From NCBI GenBank assembly GCA_029204225.1, contig CM055111.1:12772697-12836696 (forward strand): DNA of 64,000 bases. The letters run 5' to 3'. Made by a program: the position numbers and the translations under genes. Origin of the DNA: Diphasiastrum complanatum (taxonomy: Eukaryota; Streptophyta; Lycopodiopsida; Lycopodiales; Lycopodiaceae). The notes beneath the pieces are model-generated. The model did no database searches. It was not told where the DNA came from and worked only from the letters and a program-made list of their open reading frames with translations. Of the stretch, positions 56,996 to 64,000 are shown in pieces (positions within the stretch are counted from its first letter, which is position 1; every line of letters starts with the position of its first letter).

Positions 56996-58820
56996 ATGGA
57001 TCATCCTTATGATCCGAATTCAATAGAGGACTATCCACTAGAGATGGTCTCCCTATCCACCGAACAGGCTCGATTTAATTCCAGGATGAAATCCCAAGTC
57101 CAAGAGCCATCCACCAACCCATTCAATAGATGGGAACCCATGCGTTTTGAAGCTCCATATGATCGACCACATTTTCATGTTGCCGAATCTTCACATGCAC
57201 GGGCTCACTTACACGGAGCTTTTGCAAATAATGTTCCACGTATTGAAAAACATACTCCAAAGCTAGATTTATCTAAGTATGACAGTAACACTAATCCTCA
57301 AAGATTTCTTCAAGTCTTTGAGAATGCATGTGATGTCTATGGTGAGACATCACCAGACGCCATGGTATAGCTCTTCTCGATGACCATGATCGATCGAGCA
57401 CGGGAATGGTTTTTTAACCTTGATTGTGAAGATAAACGAGACTGGTCACTCTTGAAGGAGGCATTTATCAAATGCTTCAAGCCATTTCGCTTGATCGAAA
57501 GTCCTTTTGTCAAGCTAAGTAACATCAGAATGACAAAAGACGAGAAAGTGCATGACTACATTGAACAATTAAAAATATTAAAAAGTTAGGTACAAGAGCA
57601 ACCCACTGAGTCCATGCTCATAATCTGGTTCCTCATTGGACTCCCACCATGGATACGACGTGAGCTTTGCTCCAATGATGAATACACATCATTGAAACAA
57701 GCCATGTCTGATGCCATTCGGGAAGAAGATGAGGGCTCAGATGTCGACGAGCCACGTGAATGGAGAGCACATCGTCTTGTTTAAGAAGCTCGACCAAATG
57801 AACAAACACGAGAATAGTTGTGGAAAACACAGATGGAGTTGCTTAACTAGCAACACCAACAACAGATGGAGAAACTCATGAAAGAGTTTCAAAACACTCT
57901 TAAGTCTATCCAAAGTTCGATGCCAGGTCAATTACCAACTGGCCAAATCCACCATAGATGAGAGAACACATGGTGCCCTCATTGTCAAGGTGCACACACT
58001 GGCAATGAGTGCCCTTCATACCAACCGGTCCCAAATACTTCATTGATCAAATGTGACATCTGCGACTTTATGGGACATACATTTTATTGCTATTATAACC
58101 CGAGGAACCAGCCTCACAATCAGTCAGGGGGGCATTATCAACCTCCTCAACAACTGTTTGTTTCACAGAACCAACACACACACTACCAACTACGAAACAA
58201 CCAAGTCCATATACAAGAGTTGCCCAGACAACCTAGACATGAACCTCAACCATAGTTGGCGCTCTTAGGACCACCTCCAAGAGGACAACCTGACCTAGGA
58301 GCACAAAAACGTAGGCACCCTCGGGAGTCTACACAAGCACATCTGGTAGAAAACTCCTACGATCACTCATTTTATCACGATACAACACTTCCATTACCTA
58401 GTCCTCACCAATATCAAACCGACAACTCATGCTCATGCAAACGAGATGAGTATTCCACACCACCAGAAAATGCAACATAGCTAGCCATCCAAGATATTAC
58501 ACTATCACCACAGGACCAGTGAGTAACTGCTGCTTTATTTGTGGTGAAACAGAACACTTCATGGTTGACTGTAAAGTTAAAAACCAATACCATGCGGAAT
58601 GTCCAGACTGTGTTTGCAAACACAGTTTCAAGGATTGTTCTAAACAACCTAACAAGATTCTTCCAGCACGTCATATATCATCCGAACCTGTTAGAGTCCC
58701 AACTAGAGCACAACGCCAACAACAAGAACAACATCAAAACAATAAAAAATCAGCTGACCCATGGGGAAGCCACTTGACGGCTTCCACATTACCAAAAGAT
58801 TACCCAAACCCAAAAGTGGA
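56996..58820 (+). pseudogene. Gypsy gag with several zinc-knuckle-like motifs, broken
   Basis: It starts MDHPYDPNSIEDYPLEMV and contains the retrotransposon gag domain (KHTPKLDLSKYDSNTNPQRF, DRAREWFFNLDCEDKRDW, IKCFKPF, KVHDYIEQLK, LIGLPPWIRREL). After an Asp/Glu linker come four Cys/His clusters: CPHCQGAHTGNEC near 57978, CDICDFMGHTFYC near 58051, CFICGETEHFMVDC near 58527 (the only exact C-x2-C-x4-H-x4-C) and CPDCVCKHSFKDC near 58601. Stops (57368, 57587, 57782, 57852, 58253, 58478 and others) and frame changes break it. Gag packages element RNA. Confidence 0.8.
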
Positions 58821-59182
58821 ATAAAGGCAATACAATGAATTTCAAGATGAGTTTTTGCGAGAGGAAGAACATACAAAAAGTCTGTTATCAGCTCCAATCC
58901 CCAAAAAGGAGCAATCTCTACTGGGACTTGAAGTATTTTTTGACCTCCTGCAAGCTCAACTCACTATGCCATTCCATAGCGCAATAAAATCCTTCGTTGG
59001 GCTTCAACATTATATCCATCGTAGTTTTCAACAGCCTACTATTCTTGATGAACAACAAAAACCAGAAGAGATTCCTGAAATTCCTCAGATTCCTATGAAT
59101 CTGTTGAATATAGGTGTTGCTAAGGGGACTAGCATCGCCCTGCCTTTGTCCTATAAAGACTATCCCACAGTAACTTGCTATC

Positions 59183-59430
59183 CTTGATAGCGGATCAGAT
59201 GTCAATATAATGGCTTTGTCATTGGCAAAGTCGTGGGGCTTCCATACCCTCGATCAACCATGATATAAACTTTGCATGGCTGATCAACGAGTTATAGACC
59301 CTGCTGGTCATTTATCAAATATTAAAGTTCGAATAGCAGGTGTCAAATTTGTGATTAATTGTGTTATGTTAGATTTATCAGAAGATGCCAATACTTATAA
59401 ACTCCTTCTTGGTACACCTGGCTCAAGATG
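59183..59430 (+). pseudogene. Gypsy aspartic protease relic
   Basis: LDSGSDVNIMALSLAKSWG (59183 onward) has the D-S-G active site followed by the usual hydrophobic helix. VINCVMLDLSEDANTYKLLLG (about 59350-59412), in a shifted frame, is the flap-to-second-helix part (a V-LD...YdlLLGtPw-type block). The protease would cut the Gag-Pol polyprotein as a dimer. Confidence 0.75.
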
Positions 59431-60080
59431 GCAGGTATTGTCCAAGATTGGAAGCATAGCAAAATCACCTTTGGCAATCACAATAAACGAGTCACTGTTG
59501 ACTCAACTGGCCATGTCAAGCCTGCTAAAGTTTATGATGATTGGTCATCAACAACATATGACGAATCAGATAGTGTCCCGATCCAACCCAACGGCCACTA
59601 TACAAGATCCACGGACATAATCAATTGGGGTCAAGAACTAGCCGCTGTGGACTGTGCTGATTCCAATCGATGTCATATCGAAACTGCTGCAGAAGATATA
59701 AATATTATCCCATCTTCTACAGACATTGATACACCCATCATCCCACTTATGATGATTGACCCGATTCCTATAGCTTGGTGCCCAAGAGAACCTAGTGTCT
59801 CTACCGCCCATGTTTCGAAGAAGGTATTCTTTCCATGGATGATGTAGAAATGACGGATGAACATGTACTCCAATATCTAGATGCCCAACCTTATCCACCA
59901 AAGTCAATTCCTAAGGAGATCAAGACTCCAGGACCGTTGGCTCACGTCCAACTGACATCCAAGGTACCCAACACACAAGCATACAGGCCCAAATCCAAAG
60001 TGTATACATGGGACATGTATCCAGACGAAATCTGGCATACAATCGATGAAGACATGATAAGTATGGGGTTGTACTCGGGC
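59431..60080 (+). pseudogene. Gypsy protease-RT linker, RT palm missing
   Basis: The open frames 59428-59847 and 59835-60086 fill the region between protease and RT. They contain no YxDD palm or finger motifs. Sequence jumps to the RT C-terminal segment (LGHIISKDGISTDPSKI) at about 60074. Hence an internal deletion removed fingers and palm, or the RT start was replaced by linker-like DNA. Confidence 0.55.
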
Positions 60081-60730
60081 ATATAATTTCAAAGGACGGT
60101 ATTTCTACCGACCCGTCAAAAATCAAGGTTATAGTTGAAATGCCCTTACCTACAACAATGAAGGAGGTTTATGTCTTCCTCGGTTATACAAATTATTATT
60201 GCATCTTTATAATCAACTATGTTAGCAAGGCACGCCTCATTTATTTAGTTGTGGTAGATCCTCGCTCGACTGAAGAACGAATTAAAGCCTTTAAGGAGTT
60301 GAAAATAGCCCTTACCATGGCACCCATACTCCACTCGCCAGATTATACGAAAGAGTTTCATGTGCATACTGACGCAAGTAAGTATGTCATTGGAGGTCTT
60401 CTTGCACAACCAGACGAGTATGACAAAGACTTCCCAATATGTTTCTTGAGCAGGCAACTGGTGCCTGCTGAAGTAAACTATACAACCACGGAGAGAGAAG
60501 CATTGGCTATGGTCTATGTTGTACAAAAACTTATTTATAAGGCCAGACCTTTGCATTCTACACCGATCATCAAGCCCTATTATATATCGTTAACCGATCC
60601 TATAAAACGGGACGTATAGCTCGATGGCTGTTGATATTAGAAGAATTTAATTTCCGCGTAGTCGTTTGGAAAGGGACCCAACATTTCATGGCAAATCACC
60701 TTTCCCCACTACCTAATGCTGAAAAGGCAA
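60074..60730 (+). pseudogene. Gypsy RT thumb, connection and RNase H
   Basis: GHIISKDGISTDPSKI and MPLPTTMKEVYVFLGYTNYY are RT thumb and connection motifs. FHVHTDASKYVIGGLLAQPDE, CFLSRQLVPAEVNYTTTEREALAMVY and a diverged DHQAL-like block (60560-60580) mark RNase H. The stop at 60617 and a frameshift near 60630 lead into NFRVVVWKGTQHFMANHLS, the RNase H end. Confidence 0.8.
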
Positions 60731-60899
60731 CTGCACCAGTCAATGATGATCTCCCTGATGCATGCCTTTTTCAAATTGATGCTACACCCTTATGGGCCGA
60801 GGAGATCACTCAATTCCTAACAATAGGCAGACTCAAAGAAGGCCTGAGTACGGCGACAATTTTTTTTTTTGCTAAAAGCAGCGCTCTTTTAGTTAATAG

Positions 60900-62035
60900 A
60901 GGGACAACTTTACAAAAGGGGCGTTGACGGTATCATTCGACGATGTGCTTATGAATATGAGATACGACTGATCATATCTCAGGCTCATGAGGGCATTGGC
61001 GGCGGCCACTTTCTTGCTGAAGCCACAACTAAGATTATCCTACGAGCAGGATTGTGGTGGCCATCTTTATTTAAGGGCACGTTTGCTGTCATTAAAATGT
61101 GTGATGTCTATCAACGAACCAAGAAAAATACCAAAGCAGACTTCACACCACTGACTCCCATTATAGAAGGCGAAGCCTTCCATAAGTGGGAAATTGACTT
61201 TGTTGGACCAATCAGTCCAACAATGAAACATACCCAAGCTCATTACATCCTCATAGCCACAGATTACACCACTAAGTGGGTTGAGGCTCGAGCAACAAAG
61301 GACACCAACGCATAACCTGTATCGTGTTTTCTTTACGAAAACATGATTACACATTTTGGTTGCCCTATAGAGCTCGTTAGTGATCGCGACACGCATTTTT
61401 TAAATGCTGTCATGATAATTTACTACGCCATTACCTTGTCGTTCATAGAAAGAGTACACCGTATTATCCTAGATGTAATGGCCAGGCTGAATCCAGTTGC
61501 TCTGATTGGGAAACAAAACTTTTTTCAGCTATCTGGGCTTACTGCACCACCCCAAAGAAAGCCACTGACTTGGTTACCCCTTTCCACTTAGTATATGGTC
61601 AAGAGGCGGTAATGCCTGTAGAATTCGTAGTCCCTTCGCTAAGAGTCATGGAAGCTTTTTCTAAAGATCTATGTGAAAAAACTACAATTGAGCAACAAGT
61701 CAAAACCAGGCTATTTACGTTAGTCCAGTTATGCGAGACAAGACTTATATCTTACCACGCACAACTGGTTAACAAATGACGCCAAAAGGCCTAGCATGAC
61801 CATCACTTATGAAATAAAGATCTACACTTAGGTGACCAGGTGCTCCTTTATACATCAAAGAAGCACCTCGACAAATTGAAATTCTGAAGTAAGGGACCAT
61901 ATGTTATTAATAAAATCTTTCCTAATGGTGCAGTCCAGTTGCAAACACTTGACGGAATACTCCTAGACACTATCGTCAACGGTGGTCGTCTACGACGATA
62001 TTACCGTCGTCTACGACGGTATTACGAAGAGTTGT
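60900..62035 (+). pseudogene. Gypsy integrase relic with C-terminal domain
   Basis: The zinc-binding domain ([20 protein letters not shown] then WWPSLFK) keeps its His pair, but the second Cys pair reads CDVYQ rather than CxxCQ. The core has [11 protein letters not shown] (first Asp) and [11 protein letters not shown], and, after a stop at 61312, FGCPIELVSDRDTHF (second Asp). The third acidic block is scrambled near 61450-61490. VTPFHLVYGQEAVMPVE lies near 61575-61625. The C-terminal domain shows LHLGDQVLLYTSKKH, KGPYVINKIFPNGAVQLQTLDG and NGGRLRRYY. RLRRYY is duplicated by an 18-bp tandem repeat at 61988-62025. Confidence 0.82.
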
Positions 62036-62433
62036 TTTTTGTTGACCCAATTTAACATCTTTTTCCTAGTATATATTTTACATATTTTATTTATTTCCTT
62101 GCTTGTAATTCTCATTTTGCATGCCTATTTTTTAACCTCGTTCCTTGTTTATGATTCATATCTGTACTTATTTTCTTTCTATGCATTTTCTCTTTCCTAT
62201 AAATACCCATTGGTCATGGATGTTCTAGGTCAACAAATGATAGACTATGCCATATGAAAAGATTCTAACACTTTTAGCCACCTCATTTCTGTCTGTCTGG
62301 TATCTCGAGCATACAAACATTCCTTGAGATACACCTTTTTCATAAGAACTTATACTCTGAGCCACAATCATATTTTTTCCCTTGAAGTTCTTCACTTGTA
62401 TCAAACAGGTCCATTTCTTCATAATGAGTTTAT

Positions 62434-62506
62434 GTCAGATCTCGACCGACGACTTCTGTCAGATCTCAACCGATGACATCTGTCAGATCTCAACCGATGA
62501 CTTCTT
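62434..62506 (+). repeat. Three 24-bp tandem repeats near the Gypsy 3' end
   Basis: TCAGATCTCGACCGACGACT, TCAGATCTCAACCGATGACA and TCAGATCTCAACCGATGACT follow each other at 24-base spacing. They resemble the triple repeat in the left LTR, which suggests this is the 3' LTR or a homologous part of it. Confidence 0.85.
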
Positions 62507-62711
62507 CTGAGACTGCAGTTACTTGATTTCGGGCACAAATACAAGACAAGTGCCGATCTATGCGTGCAGAAAATGTTAAAAATTCACAATTCTAGCTTGA
62601 CTAGTTTTGGTCATATGACTTGTAAATAGTTAGATGGTCATGATGTGGCTCGTCACACGTGCCAAATAGCATAGGATTCCATTCATAAGGATGTTCTCAA
62701 GTAGACCTAAG

Positions 62712-63255
62712 TGTTAGAACCTTTGGAATGAGTCCAAATTATGCTTAGATACAAGGGAGAAAAAATAGGAGCTATTTTTGGTAATTTTTGCATTGTTGAG
62801 GGATCTCCAAGATTCCAACCCTAACTTGGTAGGGATGAAAGATCCACCAAAATTAGCATTAGGGATAGGTTTAGGGCTACTCATACCTGCCCAAAAACGT
62901 GATGGATCATGTATATATAGGTGATGATATCTCACCAAAATCAATCAAGCAATTTCATGTTTTTTCTCTCATAATGGTGCAATTGCTCTCTATGTTCATA
63001 ATTGTTTGAGTACTTGTGATTACTAATGATTATAGGATTGAATGTAGGCCTGGTGTACAGTACTCAGACTGTGGGAGGACGTACTTTCACACGTGTGAAG
63101 CCTTCTTCAAGGATTTGGGCCATTTAGTGAGGTTCAAGCATAGATTTTTGATGGATTTTGATGGTTCAACTTGTGCTAATCTTATGAAATCATAATCTAT
63201 TGTTTCCCTCATCATTTCAAGTGTTTTAGGATCCTTATTTGCTGTAATTTTTACA
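62712..63255 (+). repeat. Copia 5' LTR (element continues past the window end)
   Basis: It starts TGTTAGAACC and ends TTTTTACA directly before the primer site, so it fits TG...CA; length 544 bp. A TATA-like TATATATAGG lies near 62909 and CACACGTGTG at 63088-63097, about 160 bases before the end, as in the LTR ending at 2686. Confidence 0.75.
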
Positions 63256-63268
63256 TGGTATCAGAGCC
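63256..63268 (+). other. Copia primer binding site
   Basis: TGGTATCAGAGCC follows the LTR end without spacer, as at 2687. Confidence 0.9.
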
Positions 63269-64000
63269 TAAAGGTTGAAATGAGCTAAATCCTTGGTTTT
63301 CATTCAATTTGATCACAATTTTTGATCTAAATCTTGTGTAGATTGGATCTTAGCATCTAGTATTGATTCTAGAACTCAAAGTGAGTCAAATACATTGGAG
63401 ATTGGTGCTGTGTGACTTCATTTGCAGGTGTTTAGGTGTCTAAAACCAGAGGCAAAGTTGAATTCAATTCACATTACCAAGATAGCAAGTTTTGCTTGCT
63501 CCAAGCATTGATTTCTAAGCGAGTTTTGGAGGTGATTTTATAGAGGAGGCTTTCTAGCATTCAAGGAGAGGGAAGATCAGAGTTTTGGGGACTCTTCAAG
63601 GCTGTTCTAAGGTGTAGTAGACACCTCCTAAAGTGATTTAGGTTCAGTCCAACCATTGCTTGACTTATGCACCAAATTAGATCAATTTTGATCATTTTTT
63701 GCTTGTGATTGGATAGTAGATTGTGTTGCATCCTCATTAAGTTCCATTTAGATCTTTTACAAGTGATTTTGTAAGTATATTAGGTTGCTGAAATTCACTC
63801 TTGATCAGATCATTTGGAAGCTTTAATGTTCTTTATAGAAAGAGGGGCAATTCTACTAGTATTGTCTACTTCAATCAAGCAAGTGCATTGTTTCTAGTAT
63901 TCTATGATTTGATTTTGTTAGAGATCATTCTTAGATCTTTATAGGAAGTCTATTACTGATTTTTTCAGGTCCCTAAGAAGTGGGATAAGGTAGACCTTCA
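63269..64000 (+). other. Copia leader, truncated by the window end
   Basis: Untranslated leader with blocks shared with 2700-3443, ending CAGGTCCCTAAGAAGTGGGA, which in the other copy lies just before gag. The gag of this element would begin beyond 64000. Confidence 0.65.

Larger units (their letters stand above)
55930..62580 (+). mobile_element. Ty3/Gypsy element, decayed, RT palm deleted
   Basis: The left edge TGTTAGCGGATTC interrupts a Copia integrase. Leader or LTR DNA extends to about 56990, then gag (56996-58820), protease (near 59183-59430), RT thumb and RNase H (60080-60720) and integrase (60900-62030). Repeats near 62434-62506 resemble repeats at 56171-56228 in the left LTR, so the 3' LTR or its remnant is near 62.4-62.6 kb; the exact right edge is unknown. 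No complete open frame survives. Confidence 0.75.

Overview
The window reads as nuclear DNA of a land plant with a large, repeat-rich genome. It has plant Copia and Gypsy LTR retrotransposons with initiator-tRNA-Met primer sites, a plant-type hAT transposase gene with short GT-AG introns, LINE relics, purple acid phosphatase exons of the plant large-PAP family, and long GA/CT microsatellites. I cannot name the species. No rRNA, tRNA gene, CRISPR array or bacterial-style operon is visible. Almost all recognisable coding DNA belongs to transposons and most of it is broken. The only sequence that looks like an intact host gene is the 5' part of a purple acid phosphatase gene (three exons, 20.7-22.6 kb).

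Layout: 0-6.3 kb is AT-rich DNA, a Copia LTR plus degraded gag/protease/integrase, then a second LTR. 8.6-11.4 kb is a Ty3/Gypsy RNase H relic abutting a reverse-strand Copia RT/RNase H with primer site and LTR. 11.44-14.85 kb is a structurally complete non-autonomous LTR element with non-canonical termini and a 5-bp target duplication. 15.1-19.7 kb holds a 210-bp GA array and Copia pol relics. 20.7-22.6 kb is the PAP 5' half. 23.5-24 kb is a Gypsy integrase tail. 24.3-28.8 kb is a GC-rich hAT transposase pseudogene in six inferred exons. 31.6-32.5 kb holds two central PAP exons on the opposite strand, one with a frameshift. 32.9-35.3 kb is LINE debris.

37.8-42.3 kb is a complete-ended reverse-strand Copia element (LTRs, near-perfect TSD, primer site, gag) without integrase core or reverse transcriptase. 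42.7-46.2 kb is a reverse-strand Copia pol between direct repeats, with an in-frame triplication inside RT. 49.0-52.9 kb is a nested pair: a defective Copia element with an unrecognised 3' reading frame sits inside the integrase of another Copia. 53.7-55.9 kb is a reverse-strand Copia pol. 55.9-62.6 kb is a decayed Gypsy element missing the RT palm. 62.7-64.0 kb is the start of another Copia element cut by the window end.

The most unusual items are the AGTTA...TAACT LTR element, the Copia derivatives that lack RT and carry unexplained reading frames, the PAP gene split over two strands, and a palindrome (CACACGTGTG and its CACATGTGTG form) that recurs in many Copia LTRs and leaders. No computation was run: coordinates, splice sites and translations were read by eye, and family assignments rest on recalled motifs.
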